Source of the DNA: Zunongwangia sp. HGR-M22 | GTDB taxonomy: Bacteria; Bacteroidota; Bacteroidia; Flavobacteriales; Flavobacteriaceae | Direction of reading: 5' to 3' | NCBI RefSeq assembly: GCF_027594425.1 | Contig: NZ_CP115159.1 | Span: 1,043,001 to 1,107,000, forward strand | Length of the DNA: 64,000 nt | Shown here: in pieces, positions 8,763 to 16,703 of the stretch | How positions within the stretch are numbered: position 1 is the first letter of the stretch | Layout: each line of letters begins with the position of its first letter | Translations under genes and position numbers: made by a program | Notes under the pieces: generated by a model | The model's input: only the letters and a program-made list of their open reading frames with translations | Databases searched by the model: none | Told to the model about the DNA's origin: nothing

Positions 8763-9596
8763 ATGGCATCAAATTATCTTGAATTTCAGTTTAAAATAAA
8801 TCCACCAGTTCCTGCTTCAGAAATATTAATTGCTGAATTGGGCGCTTTAGGATTTGAAAGTTTTGTGGAAAATGAAGATGGTGTAACAGCATATATTCTG
8901 AAAGATGAATTTCAGGAAGAAATGCTGGCTGAGGTTCAGATATTAGATTCTGATGAATTTGAAATCTCCTATTCTTCTTCCGAGATACAACAAGTTAATT
9001 GGAATGAAGAATGGGAGAAAAATTTTCAGCCTATTGTGGTTGATAATATCTGTAGTGTACGTGCACCATTCCATCCAAAACCAGAAACCGAATTTGATAT
9101 TGTTATCGAGCCAAAAATGAGTTTTGGAACTGGACATCATGCTACTACGCATATGATGATTCAGTTTATTTTAAAGAATAGCTGGAAAGGTAAAGCTGTC
9201 CTAGATATGGGCTGCGGAACCGGAGTTTTGGCAATACTAAGTGCACAAAAAGGTGCAAATCCTGTAGAAGCCATTGATATTGATAACTGGTGCTATTTAA
9301 ATACACTTGAAAATATCGAACGTAATAATGTTCCCGAAATTAACGTTAAAGAAGGAGGAGCAGACTTATTAGGTGACAAAAAATATGATGCTATAATAGC
9401 GAATATTAACCGTAATATTTTGCTGAACGATATGGCGAAATATCTTTCGGTTTTAAAGTCTGGCGGTGATTTATATCTAAGCGGATTTTATAAAGAAGAC
9501 ATTCCTATTATCCGAGAAGCTTGCGAAAAGCTGGGATTAAAATTTCAGGAAAATCTTGAAAAGGATAAATGGGTTGCGGTAAAGTTTTCTTTTTGA
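8763..9596 (+). CDS. prmA: Ribosomal protein L11 methyltransferase
   Basis: SAM-dependent enzyme that trimethylates ribosomal protein L11. It has the PrmA N-terminal substrate-recognition domain, the family motif PKMSFGTGHHATT, then a Rossmann methyltransferase core with SAM motif I VLDMGCGTGVLAILSA (about residues 145-160), and the NI motif ANINRNIL. Length 277 is normal for Bacteroidota. It sits three bases after tpiA and 56 bases before clpS, which has its own promoter. Confidence 0.95.
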   Translation: MASNYLEFQFKINPPVPASEILIAELGALGFESFVENEDGVTAYILKDEFQEEMLAEVQILDSDEFEISYSSSEIQQVNWNEEWEKNFQPIVVDNICSVRAPFHPKPETEFDIVIEPKMSFGTGHHATTHMMIQFILKNSWKGKAVLDMGCGTGVLAILSAQKGANPVEAIDIDNWCYLNTLENIERNNVPEINVKEGGADLLGDKKYDAIIANINRNILLNDMAKYLSVLKSGGDLYLSGFYKEDIPIIREACEKLGLKFQENLEKDKWVAVKFSF

Positions 9597-9597
9597 G

Positions 9598-9625
9598 TTG
9601 TTTAACTGTTATTTTTGTATTTTTG
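9598..9625 (+). promoter_or_regulatory. Bacteroidota-type promoter of clpS
   Basis: TTG at 9598-9600, a 17-base spacer and TATTTTTG at 9618-9625 match the TTG-N17..23-TAnnTTTG consensus. The start codon of clpS is 27 bases downstream. Confidence 0.65.
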
Positions 9626-9652
9626 CGGTCTCCGAATTAAATTTAATACCCT

Positions 9653-9922
9653 ATGAGTACACAAGAAGAAGTATTAGAGAAAGTAGAAACTAAAGTTGAT
9701 AAAGAAAATGAGATTGTTTTATATAATGACGATTACAATACCTTTGATCATGTAATCGAGACTTTAATTTACGCCTGCGATCACACTCCAGAACAGGCAG
9801 AACAATGTTCTATTTTAGTGCATTATAAAGGAAAATGTACGGTAAAGACCGGAGCTTTTAATGATTTAAAACCAAGATGCTCTAAACTTTTAGATGCAGG
9901 ATTAAGTGCAGAAATTGTTTAG
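9653..9922 (+). CDS. clpS: ATP-dependent Clp protease adaptor ClpS
   Basis: N-end-rule adaptor that delivers substrates to ClpAP-type proteases. The 89-residue protein has an acidic flexible N-terminus followed by the ClpS core VLYNDDYNTFDHVI, the binding-pocket region with the conserved D and H residues, and a helix AEQCSILVHYKG where the family usually has A..A..VH..G. The conserved C-terminal ...GLSAEI is present. Substrate residues such as N-terminal Leu, Phe, Trp and Tyr are expected from the family. Confidence 0.95.
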   Translation: MSTQEEVLEKVETKVDKENEIVLYNDDYNTFDHVIETLIYACDHTPEQAEQCSILVHYKGKCTVKTGAFNDLKPRCSKLLDAGLSAEIV

Positions 9923-10036
9923 ATAAGAATAGGTGATTTACAGTGCGAAATTTTAGGTTGTAAGAATTGTTGTTCGCTAGGCATTAATGTGTTACAATTT
10001 CGACCTATATTTTTCTTGAAAAAAGTTTCAAAAAAG

Positions 10037-10068
10037 TTTTTCTGAATTTAAAATAAAGAATATATTTG
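10037..10068 (+). promoter_or_regulatory. tRNA-type strong promoter
   Basis: TATATTTG at 10061-10068 precedes the tRNA by 39 bases. An A-rich stretch with two phased AAAAAGTTT motifs (about 10017-10042) ends in GTTTTTC at the -33 region, an arrangement typical of flavobacterial stable-RNA promoters. Confidence 0.6.
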
Positions 10069-10107
10069 CACCCGCTTAAGGTTATTGCCTTTAGCGAAAC
10101 AAATAAA

Positions 10108-10181
10108 GGCCTCGTGGCGCAACTGAATAGCGCATCTGATTACGGCTCAGAAGGTTGCAGGTTTGAATCCTGCCGAGGTCA
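10108..10181 (+). tRNA. tRNA-Arg(ACG)
   Basis: A complete 74-base cloverleaf can be folded by hand. The acceptor stem pairs 10108-10114 with 10174-10180 (one G:U), with discriminator A at 10181. The D stem is GCGC/GCGC, and the anticodon stem TCTGA/TCAGA encloses the loop TTACGGC with anticodon ACG at 10142-10144. The T stem is GCAGG/CCTGC with loop TTTGAAT. CCA is not encoded. A34 is expected to be edited to inosine to read CGN codons. Confidence 0.97.
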
Positions 10182-10205
10182 CTTTTAAAGAATATAATAG
10201 ACTAC

Positions 10206-10239
10206 AAAACCACGCAAATCTTAGGAATTGCGTGGTTTT
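10206..10239 (+). terminator. Hairpin terminator after tRNA-Arg
   Basis: Perfect 12-bp inverted repeat AAAACCACGCAA / TTGCGTGGTTTT with a 10-base loop, starting 25 bases after the tRNA. The arm ends in TTTT and the stem is GC-centred, consistent with factor-independent termination. Confidence 0.8.
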
Positions 10240-10934
10240 CGCAGTTTTAGGGATGCCGTTAAATAAACTATTTCGGATAAAAATTAGTACAAAGGGCCAA
10301 ATGTGTAAATATATCATATAGCAGATCATTTGATATTCTATTGGAAGTTGAACCAATGGTTCCCAACTATAAGCAATAAAACGGATTTATGAGCAACTGA
10401 TTATACCCTAATATAAATTCCTGAATTGATGTTAGCTTTAAAATAAAATTAGAGAAGATGAAAAAAGCATTACTAATAGCACTATAGTATTTTATGTCCC
10501 TGCCCTCCTAATATTGGAAGTAAATAACTTGTATTGTAAACAATATTAAAAAGATTTTTAATTTTCTAAAAATTACACTGTACACCATTATCCAGATTGC
10601 TTGCCCTTTACGAATCCTATTTTTCCACACTTTAGGTCATGCTATTTCATCGTAGATTTTTTAATTAACTTCATATCCATAAATTAACCGTTTATTTTTT
10701 TGAAAATTATCCAGAAACCAGGAGAAATGAGATGAGCTTTTTGAAAAAGAACAGGAAAAGGTCTATCGAAAAGATTTAACCTATGAAAAATTACTATCTA
10801 AGGATTTCTAAATAGAATACCCCCCAAAAGACCAAAAATTACATAGTAGATAATAAGTTTCCTGCATAGTTTAAAACATTGGTTTGCAAGTCTATTATAT
10901 TTTAATTACTAATTTCCGAAAATCCGATTTAAGA
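10240..10934. other. Gene-free AT-rich stretch downstream of tRNA-Arg
   Basis: No credible gene is seen on either strand in about 700 bases. Two coding-like scraps occur: a nine-codon signal-peptide-like stub (MKKALLIAL then stop) at 10458-10487, and a 26-codon open stretch near 10737-10812 (DELFEKEQEKVYRKDLTYEK...) without a start. They look like decayed gene fragments. No direct repeat of the tRNA 3' end that would mark an att site is visible. The position behind a tRNA is a common integration site, but no integrase remains. Confidence 0.5.
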
Positions 10935-10975
10935 AAGGCTAAGAAAAATCTTTGTGAAAAAGTTCTCTTAGCCTT
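10935..10975 (-). terminator. Hairpin downstream of the DUF805 gene
   Basis: 10-bp inverted repeat AAGGCTAAGA / TCTTAGCCTT with a 21-base loop, lying 48 bases past the DUF805 stop on the minus strand. The long loop and short T-run make it a moderate candidate only. Confidence 0.5.
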
Positions 10976-11023
10976 ACAATTCAAAATCTGAGATAATCTT
11001 ACTCGGGATTAATATTCCAAATA

Positions 11024-11407
11024 TTAGATGTCTTGTATAATAAATTCTTGCTTTGGATTTGCACCATATTCGTTATTTTCAGGATCACTGTCTGTAATTA
11101 ATAAAATTAGCATCCAAATAGGCCCGACTAATGGGATAAAGTTAACTAATAGCATCCAGCCACTTTTACCTATATCATGTAAACGTCTCACGGATACTGC
11201 AATTGATGGAACTAAAGTAGCCAACATGTATAAGACATAAATACCAATAAAAGCAGGAGTTTCTAGCCATGCACTAAGTGCAGAACTTAATGCAATACAA
11301 AGTATCGTAAATAAGGCGTTAAATAGACCAAACATAAAATATTCTTTTCTTCTTGCTCTACCGTTAAAATCTGAATATTGACGGAATGCTTTTAAATACC
11401 ATTTCAT
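11024..11407 (-). CDS. DUF805 small membrane protein
   Basis: Matches the DUF805 (YhaH-type) family over its full 127 residues: an N-terminal FRQYSDFNGRARRKEYF motif, four predicted membrane helices, and the conserved RRLHDIGKSGWM loop followed by GPIWMLILL. The family is inner-membrane and functionally uncharacterised. It is a single-gene unit in gene-poor DNA, with a candidate terminator at 10935-10975. Confidence 0.93.
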   Translation of the reverse strand: MKWYLKAFRQYSDFNGRARRKEYFMFGLFNALFTILCIALSSALSAWLETPAFIGIYVLYMLATLVPSIAVSVRRLHDIGKSGWMLLVNFIPLVGPIWMLILLITDSDPENNEYGANPKQEFIIQDI

Positions 11408-11834
11408 AATTGAATTTTTAATTTTTGTTTATATTATAAATAGAAAATATGGGGAATTATATTTTTGACTGAAACTGCTACCAGACTTCGTGTTTTACCC
11501 ATTTAAGTTTAACTTCATGCAAATATCTTTAGGAATTGGATCCTGCAGTAGACGGTAAGCCGTGAAATGTATCTCCCTGAAAACAGTAGGTCAGTTTATT
11601 TTACGGACTAAAGAATAGTAGTTTAGCTTACTAAATTTTATAAACTAATAATTAAGTTGTGGATAATTTTTGAAGATTTTTTGGACGAAAAAAAATTTTT
11701 TTACTATTTCATTTTGGGTTTTAATTGATACCCTTTTTGATTATCTATGTAAAGAAGTTTTATCATTTTAATAGGAAGACCGATAATTTTAGATCACTGA
11801 TTTCAGAATTATTGTTTTTTATTATTGCTTTTTA
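11408..11834. other. Intergenic region without recognisable genes
   Basis: About 430 bases, strongly AT-rich, between the DUF805 start and the stop of the SMR gene. Short open frames here are AT-driven and lack start context. No clear terminator, repeat or consensus promoter was found. Confidence 0.5.
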
Positions 11835-12161
11835 TTATTGGGAAACTAATTTTAAACCAATGATAGAACCAATAAGTGTAGTTATAAAAAATAACCTCCA
11901 AAATGTGGCTGGTTCTTTAAAAACAAATATTCCCAAAAGTACGGTTCCGGCAGCTCCAATTCCCGTCCAGACAGCATAAGAAGTGCCAATAGGAAGTGTT
12001 TTTGTAACTTTTACAAGTAAACTCATGCTAAAGAAAAGACATAGTAAAAAACTGCCAAACCAAACCTTAGAGGTAATTCCTTCAGTGTGATTAGCTTTGC
12101 CAAGACATAAAGCAAAAAGCATTTCAAATAAGCCCGCGATAATCAGGAGTAACCAATTCAT
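11835..12161 (-). CDS. Small multidrug resistance (SMR) family exporter, SugE/Gdx-like
   Basis: Four-helix inner-membrane protein of 108 residues. The essential membrane-embedded glutamate of the family is at residue 13 (GLFEMLFAL). The third-helix motif SYAVWTGIGAAGTVLLG matches the SugE/Gdx branch, whose best-known substrate is guanidinium, better than the EmrE branch. SMR proteins work as antiparallel dimers in proton-coupled antiport. It is monocistronic. No guanidine riboswitch was recognised upstream. Substrate assignment is inference. Confidence 0.9.
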   Translation of the reverse strand: MNWLLLIIAGLFEMLFALCLGKANHTEGITSKVWFGSFLLCLFFSMSLLVKVTKTLPIGTSYAVWTGIGAAGTVLLGIFVFKEPATFWRLFFITTLIGSIIGLKLVSQ

Positions 12162-12420
12162 AACAATAGATTTTCAGTAAAAATAGAAACAATTATGAAT
12201 AAAATCTCGATAAGAATCGATATTCAAATTCGGTGATATTTAATTCTTTTTTTGATCATTCAAAACCATAAAAATACATTAGAATGAATAGTTGTGATAT
12301 TTATATTGAATATTTCTACGATGCTTATTCCTATCTTTCTTTCAAACGTTGATAGGCATTTTAAAATAAAGATTTGTAAGTTAACTTCAAGATAATATAG
12401 ACTAATAAAAAATACTTTAT

Positions 12421-12447
12421 ATTTAACGCAACTAATATGCGTTAAAT
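12421..12447. promoter_or_regulatory. Zur/Fur-family operator candidate at the alkaline phosphatase start
   Basis: Perfect 10-bp inverted repeat ATTTAACGCA / TGCGTTAAAT around a 7-base centre, giving core GCA-N7-TGC flanked by TTAA. The same core and flanks recur at 16118-16141 and twice at 17891-17938. The right arm reaches the first bases of the ATG at 12446, so bound repressor would block initiation. Confidence 0.7.
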
Positions 12448-13858
12448 GAAAAGAAGAGATTTTTTCAAAAACAGTAGTCTTTTTGCGTTTGGAAGCCTTG
12501 CAAGCCAGTTTCATTCAGATATTTGGATGAATAGCAAAAACAATTTTCAAACTAAAAAAGCCAAAAATATCATTTTTATGGTGAGTGACGGGATGAGTAC
12601 CGGCACTTTAAATATGGCTGATAGGCTTTTACAAATTAGCAACGGCAAAGGAAGTCACTGGTTAGATTTATATCGAGAGGGTAAAATTAATAGAGCTTTA
12701 ATGGATACTGCTTCAGCAAGTTCGCTAGTAACAGATTCTGCGGCAGGGAGTTCTTCTTGGGGTGGGGGAAAGCGTGTCCCTAATGGATCATTAAATGTTT
12801 CAGCAAATGGAGAAAAACATTTACCCATTCTTCAAAAATTCAAAAGTTCAGGTAAAAAAGTAGGTTGTGTAACAACAGTGCCAATTACGCATGCTACACC
12901 AGCTGGTTTTTCAGTAATGCAAAAAGATAGAGGAGATCAAGAAGCGATCGCTTTAAAATATCTGGATCTGGAATTTGATGTGATGATGGGTGGTGGTAAC
13001 GATTATTTTTCTTCTAGTAAAAGAGCAGACGGAAAAGATGTTTACGCGAGTTTTAAACAGAAGGACTTTACCATTTTTAGAAATCGAAAAGACTTATTAG
13101 CATCCAAATCAGATCAAAAAATTCTTGGTGTTTTTGCTGATGGTGGTCTTCCTTATGCATTGGATAGGTCTAATGATAAAGAATTAGAGGAGTCAACACC
13201 TACTTTAGCTGAAATGTCTAAGCATGCTATTAAACATCTTTCCAAAAATAATGATGAAGGTTTTGTATTGCAAATTGAAGCGGGAAAGGTAGATTGGGCA
13301 GCTCATGCTAATGACGCAGGAGGTTTACTATATGATCAAATAGCTTTTGATGAAGCCATAAAAGAGGTTATAGACTTTGCTGAAAAAGATCGCGAAACAT
13401 TGGTGATTATTACAACAGATCATGGAAACGCCAATCCCGGACTTATTAAAAGTCATGACGTAGATAAAAATTTCAGCTATTTGCAAAATTTTACCCATAC
13501 CAATGATTGGTTGCTTCAGCAGATAAAAATGAAAGCAAATTCTTTTTCATCAATTCGCGAAATGATCGCAAATGCTAATGGAGATAAAACAATTACAGAC
13601 GAAGAAGCCAAAATATTATTGAATTTTTACAATAAAAATAATGGTGGATTATATAATACCGGTAATTTACCTTACGGCCCGCTCGCCGAAATGCAAAAGA
13701 AATATACGTCTATAGGTTGGATAAGTATGGACCATTCTGGCGATTATGTAGAATTAGCTGCTTTTGGCCCAGGAAGCGATGAGCTTAAACCTTTCGTAAA
13801 GAATTATGAGCTGCATCAGTTTATGCTACAATCTGCTGAAGTAGAAGATAACTTTTGA
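12446..13858 (+). CDS. Alkaline phosphatase (PhoA family), Tat-exported
   Basis: Periplasmic or surface phosphomonoesterase with two zinc and one magnesium site. The N-terminus MKRRDFFKNSSLFAFGS is a twin-arginine signal. The metal and catalytic residues are readable: D48 (MVSDGMS), nucleophile S98 (VTDSAAG), ITHATPAGF, E-x5-D and H in IEAGKVDWAAH, TTDH, and the late SMDHSGD histidine. The positions equivalent to E. coli D153 and K328 are His and Trp, as in Vibrio and related high-turnover enzymes. Length 470 is normal. A Zur-like box overlaps its start, which suggests zinc rather than, or besides, phosphate control. Confidence 0.92.
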   Translation: MKRRDFFKNSSLFAFGSLASQFHSDIWMNSKNNFQTKKAKNIIFMVSDGMSTGTLNMADRLLQISNGKGSHWLDLYREGKINRALMDTASASSLVTDSAAGSSSWGGGKRVPNGSLNVSANGEKHLPILQKFKSSGKKVGCVTTVPITHATPAGFSVMQKDRGDQEAIALKYLDLEFDVMMGGGNDYFSSSKRADGKDVYASFKQKDFTIFRNRKDLLASKSDQKILGVFADGGLPYALDRSNDKELEESTPTLAEMSKHAIKHLSKNNDEGFVLQIEAGKVDWAAHANDAGGLLYDQIAFDEAIKEVIDFAEKDRETLVIITTDHGNANPGLIKSHDVDKNFSYLQNFTHTNDWLLQQIKMKANSFSSIREMIANANGDKTITDEEAKILLNFYNKNNGGLYNTGNLPYGPLAEMQKKYTSIGWISMDHSGDYVELAAFGPGSDELKPFVKNYELHQFMLQSAEVEDNF

Positions 13859-13872
13859 TTTTGTTTAAAAAT

Positions 13873-13922
13873 AAAAAGCCATTAAGAAATAGCTAATATT
13901 AGCTATTTCTTAATGGCTTTTT
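13873..13922. terminator. Bidirectional terminator between convergent genes
   Basis: Two perfect 24-base arms (13873-13896 and 13899-13922) around a 2-base centre, beginning with AAAAAGCC and ending GGCTTTTT. A/T runs at both ends allow termination of the phosphatase on the plus strand and of the lipoprotein operon on the minus strand. Confidence 0.88.
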
Positions 13923-14035
13923 ATAAGCTTTTTCTAGTTAATTAAATTTCAAAAAATAACCGGCAAAGATGGTCGAATAATAATCACAAAACCAACCATT
14001 ATTAAACTTCACCGGCATTCTTATAAAAGAGATTC

Positions 14036-14845
14036 TTATTTTAATAGTACACTTCTGGTAACGTCGTTATATTCACCTTTAATTGGTTGATCGTTATTAT
14101 CGAAAAGTTGCAGTCTAATATCAATCTGCCCTTTTGATAGGCCTTTTATAATATAAGGTTGCCATTTTGTAATTTTGAATGTTTCACCGTTTATAGTAGC
14201 TTTCACATAATTGCCGTTTTCAGACAAAGTGGTATTCAATAGAAAAAAATCAAGTAATAAATTCTCAATATCTTTTCCAGAATATTCTCCTTTTGGTCGG
14301 CTATATATTAATGTGGGCTTCTTAAAATCTACATTAGATCGTTCGTCAGGACTACTACCAATTTTGATTGTTTTGGTAATAAAAGATTGATCATTTTTAA
14401 CAGATTCATGATAAGATCTGCTTAAAAAAGCAACAATATGATGTGTGCCTTCAGAAAAATCTTTAGAAAATTCAGTTTCGTAATGTGCTGAATAGGGTTC
14501 GTTATCAACAATAAAATGAATGTGCTGTCCTTTATCAGAATTTGCAAGTCTCGAGGTTATTTCATTCTTTGTTGTTTGCGCTCCTAATTCGTAATTATCC
14601 ACGTTGAATTTGAATTCAACGGTGTTTTTCGTAAACTGATTGTTTTCAGGAATAATAAGACTTAAACCTGAATCCTGATATGCCGGAGATTCTTTTAAAG
14701 GCTCTATATTTATATTTTGACTTTCGGTGTCTCGGACTGATTTTTCTGTTTTATTTTCTTCTTCCTCATTATTCTCCTGATTTTTACAAGAGGAAAAGCT
14801 TAGTAGTGCTACCACAGCGTATAGTGGTAAGATTCTATAATTCAT
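14036..14845 (-). CDS. His-rich lipoprotein, DUF4399-like; second gene of the metallochaperone operon
   Basis: Lipoprotein signal with lipobox FSSC at residue 20, then an acidic linker rich in Glu and Asn. The central part contains GQHIHFIVDN (about residues 105-114) followed by EGTHHIVAFLSRSYHES, a spacing like the HHHLLID...GxHTL...H pattern of DUF4399-type domains. Proteins like this are often labelled phosphopeptide-binding in flavobacteria, without experimental basis known to me. It starts 34 bases after the COG0523 GTPase stop and so is co-transcribed with it. Metal binding through the clustered histidines is my inference from motif and context. Confidence 0.72.
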   Translation of the reverse strand: MNYRILPLYAVVALLSFSSCKNQENNEEEENKTEKSVRDTESQNINIEPLKESPAYQDSGLSLIIPENNQFTKNTVEFKFNVDNYELGAQTTKNEITSRLANSDKGQHIHFIVDNEPYSAHYETEFSKDFSEGTHHIVAFLSRSYHESVKNDQSFITKTIKIGSSPDERSNVDFKKPTLIYSRPKGEYSGKDIENLLLDFFLLNTTLSENGNYVKATINGETFKITKWQPYIIKGLSKGQIDIRLQLFDNNDQPIKGEYNDVTRSVLLK

Positions 14846-14879
14846 AACTATTTTTATTTAGTATTACTAATTCTAAGTT

Positions 14880-16073
14880 TTAAACCGGCCAGCAATCATG
14901 AAGTTCAAGATAACCTAATTGCCATGCTTCTAGTTCAGCTTTATTAAGAAGGCAGGCATTAAGTTTTTCTTCCAACTGGTGTTTATCGTAATGCATTCCT
15001 ATAAAAACGAGTTCGTTTTTACGATCACCAAATGATGCATCCCAGTCTTTTTCTATAATGTCCTGATTTTCCATAAATGCAGGATGGTCTATACGTTCGT
15101 TAAATGGCATAGAAGCCCACCAGACGCCTGCAGAATCGGCCTTAAAAGATCCCCCGGCACTGCTCCAAATTAAAGCCTGTTCGGGACGAGATGCTAACCA
15201 AAATAGGCCTTTACTTCTTATAATTCCCTGTGGAAAATTTTGCATTAAAAACTGAAACAAGCGCTCTGGATGAAAAGGAAGATGTTGCTTGAAAGTTAGT
15301 GAAGTGATCCCGTATTCTTCAGTTTCAGGAATGTGTTCATTTTCTAATTCTTTTATCCATCCTGCAGAAGCTTCAGCTTGTTCAAAATCAAAACTTCCGG
15401 TATTAATTACTTCGTTATAATCGATTTCAGCGTTTTGAGCTTGTATTATTTTTGCTTCCGGATTAAGTGCTTTAACAAAGGATTTAACGCGCTGCAATTC
15501 TTCAGCGGTAACTAGATCTATTTTATTTATAAGAATAACATTAGCAAATTCTATCTGATCGGTGAGTAAATTAACAATACTCCTTTGATCTTCTTCGTCA
15601 CTTGCCAATTGACGATCTTTTAAAAGAGAAGCGCTAGAAAAATCATTCAAAAAGTTGAATGCGTCAACCACAGTGAGCATACAATCTATGTAGCTGATAT
15701 TTTTTAAATTGAAGTGGCCTAATTCATCTTCAAAACTAAAGGTTTGAGCTACCGGTATAGGTTCAGAAATCCCTGTACTTTCTATAATTAAATAATCAAA
15801 CCGCCCATCTTTGGCCAGACGTTCAACTTCAATCATTAAATCTTCCCGAAGCGTACAGCAAATACATCCATTGCTCATCTCAACTAATTTTTCTTCAGTC
15901 TTAGAGAGTGTATGTTGATTCTCGACAAGCTGAGCATCGATATTAATTTCGCTCATATCATTTACGATTACAGCGAGCTTCATTCCTGCACGATTGTGAA
16001 GTAGATGGTTTAAGAGGGTTGTTTTTCCAGCTCCTAAAAATCCGCTAAGTACAGTAACTGGTAGTTTTTTCAT
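14880..16073 (-). CDS. COG0523/CobW-family GTPase, probable zinc metallochaperone (ZigA/YciC type)
   Basis: G3E-family P-loop GTPase thought to insert or redistribute metal when it is scarce. Walker A GFLGAGKT lies at residues 11-18, the metal-binding CxCC motif (GCICC) at 70-73, ESTGISEP follows, and the guanine-specificity motif NKID is near residue 165. The C-terminal CobW_C domain has the Trp-rich WLASRPEQALIWSSAGG segment typical of the ZigA/YciC branch. Length 397 is normal. A Zur-like box lies at 16118-16141, 45 bases before the start, and a Fur-family gene is immediately upstream, both supporting zinc rather than cobalamin or nitrile hydratase service. Confidence 0.9.
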   Translation of the reverse strand: MKKLPVTVLSGFLGAGKTTLLNHLLHNRAGMKLAVIVNDMSEINIDAQLVENQHTLSKTEEKLVEMSNGCICCTLREDLMIEVERLAKDGRFDYLIIESTGISEPIPVAQTFSFEDELGHFNLKNISYIDCMLTVVDAFNFLNDFSSASLLKDRQLASDEEDQRSIVNLLTDQIEFANVILINKIDLVTAEELQRVKSFVKALNPEAKIIQAQNAEIDYNEVINTGSFDFEQAEASAGWIKELENEHIPETEEYGITSLTFKQHLPFHPERLFQFLMQNFPQGIIRSKGLFWLASRPEQALIWSSAGGSFKADSAGVWWASMPFNERIDHPAFMENQDIIEKDWDASFGDRKNELVFIGMHYDKHQLEEKLNACLLNKAELEAWQLGYLELHDCWPV

Positions 16074-16117
16074 ACTATTTGGTTAAGTATATACCAAATG
16101 TATAAAAGAATTTTTAA

Positions 16118-16141
16118 TTAAAGCAATTAAGTTGCATTAAA
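16118..16141. promoter_or_regulatory. Zur/Fur-family operator candidate upstream of the COG0523 GTPase
   Basis: Core GCA-N7-TGC (16123-16135) with flanks TTAAA and ATTAAA, matching the boxes at 12421-12447 and 17891-17938. It sits in the 97-base gap between the Fur-family gene and the GTPase on the minus strand. Confidence 0.68.
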
Positions 16142-16170
16142 GTTGATCTGAATTTATTTTTTACTGAAGT

Positions 16171-16590
16171 TTAAGAGTTTGCAGTGGTACAGGTTTTACA
16201 GATACCAATCAGCAATAATTGCGTTTCTTTAATCTGGTAGTTTTTAAGTGTAGGAACTTCTAAAGTCTGCGGAAGACATTCTACATTACCGCAGTTTTCA
16301 CATTGAAAATGTAAGTGATTATGGATATGTTGCTCTGGCTCTTGGTCACAATCTTTACAAAGTGCGTAGTAAGATTTCCCATTTTGCCCGGTTACAAAAT
16401 GGATTTTTCCGGCATCTACAAAACGATCTAACATCCGGTAAACGGTTGTTTTATTAATGTTATCTTCTATTTGTTCCTTAATCTCATCTGCAGTTAGTGT
16501 TTTAGTTGCTTTTTGTAAAAGATCTAATACTGCTTGTTGATGTTTAGTATTTCTAGTTTTTTTCTCTTCAATCCTACTCATTTCCTTCAA
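16171..16590 (-). CDS. Fur-family metal-responsive repressor, probable Zur
   Basis: 139-residue Fur/Zur/PerR protein: an N-terminal winged helix with the recognition segment NKTTVYRMLDRFVDAG, then a dimerisation domain with HIHNHLHFQCENCGNVEC (the HxH..H.F.C..C hallmark) and a second CxxC (GICKTC) forming the structural zinc site. ALCKDC adds a further Cys pair. Length is normal. ATG 16578 (MSRIEEKK) is an alternative start. It lies directly upstream of a COG0523 GTPase and among genes bearing a shared inverted repeat, so it is the obvious candidate to bind it. Zinc specificity is inferred, since Fur-family paralogues are hard to separate by sequence. Confidence 0.88.
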   Translation of the reverse strand: MKEMSRIEEKKTRNTKHQQAVLDLLQKATKTLTADEIKEQIEDNINKTTVYRMLDRFVDAGKIHFVTGQNGKSYYALCKDCDQEPEQHIHNHLHFQCENCGNVECLPQTLEVPTLKNYQIKETQLLLIGICKTCTTANS

Positions 16591-16654
16591 ATTTATAATG
16601 TAAAATTAGGCATTCTAGAAATGAAAAAAAAGTCTATTTATCGTGACAAATGAA

Positions 16655-16680
16655 ACAAAAAAGCAGGCGAAAGCCTGCTT
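16655..16680 (-). terminator. Terminator of the lipoprotein gene (minus strand)
   Basis: 8-bp stem AAGCAGGC / GCCTGCTT with a GAAA loop (TTTC on the minus strand), followed on the minus strand by a run of six T. It lies 24 bases past the lipoprotein stop and isolates it from the Fur-family gene. Confidence 0.85.
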
Positions 16681-16703
16681 CTTCTATAGTTACTTTACGT
16701 TTT

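Noticed and set aside
10147-10356. 69-residue open frame on the minus strand ending ...SAGFKPATF
   Set aside because: It runs antisense through the tRNA-Arg 3' half and its terminator; the end is the usual tRNA-antisense artefact.
10458-10487. ATG with a signal-peptide-like stub MKKALLIAL then stop
   Set aside because: Nine codons with no continuing frame; at most a remnant.
10108-11023. tRNA-associated attachment site with a flanking direct repeat
   Set aside because: No second copy of the tRNA 3' end and no integrase gene in the window.
11725-11979. 84-residue plus-strand frame overlapping the SMR gene
   Set aside because: Low-complexity AT frame, antisense to the real SMR transporter at its 3' half.
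12162-12445. Possible guanidine riboswitch or other leader upstream of the SugE-like gene
   Set aside because: The 284-base gap is AT-rich with no conserved riboswitch core visible; only the Zur-like box at its right end is supported.
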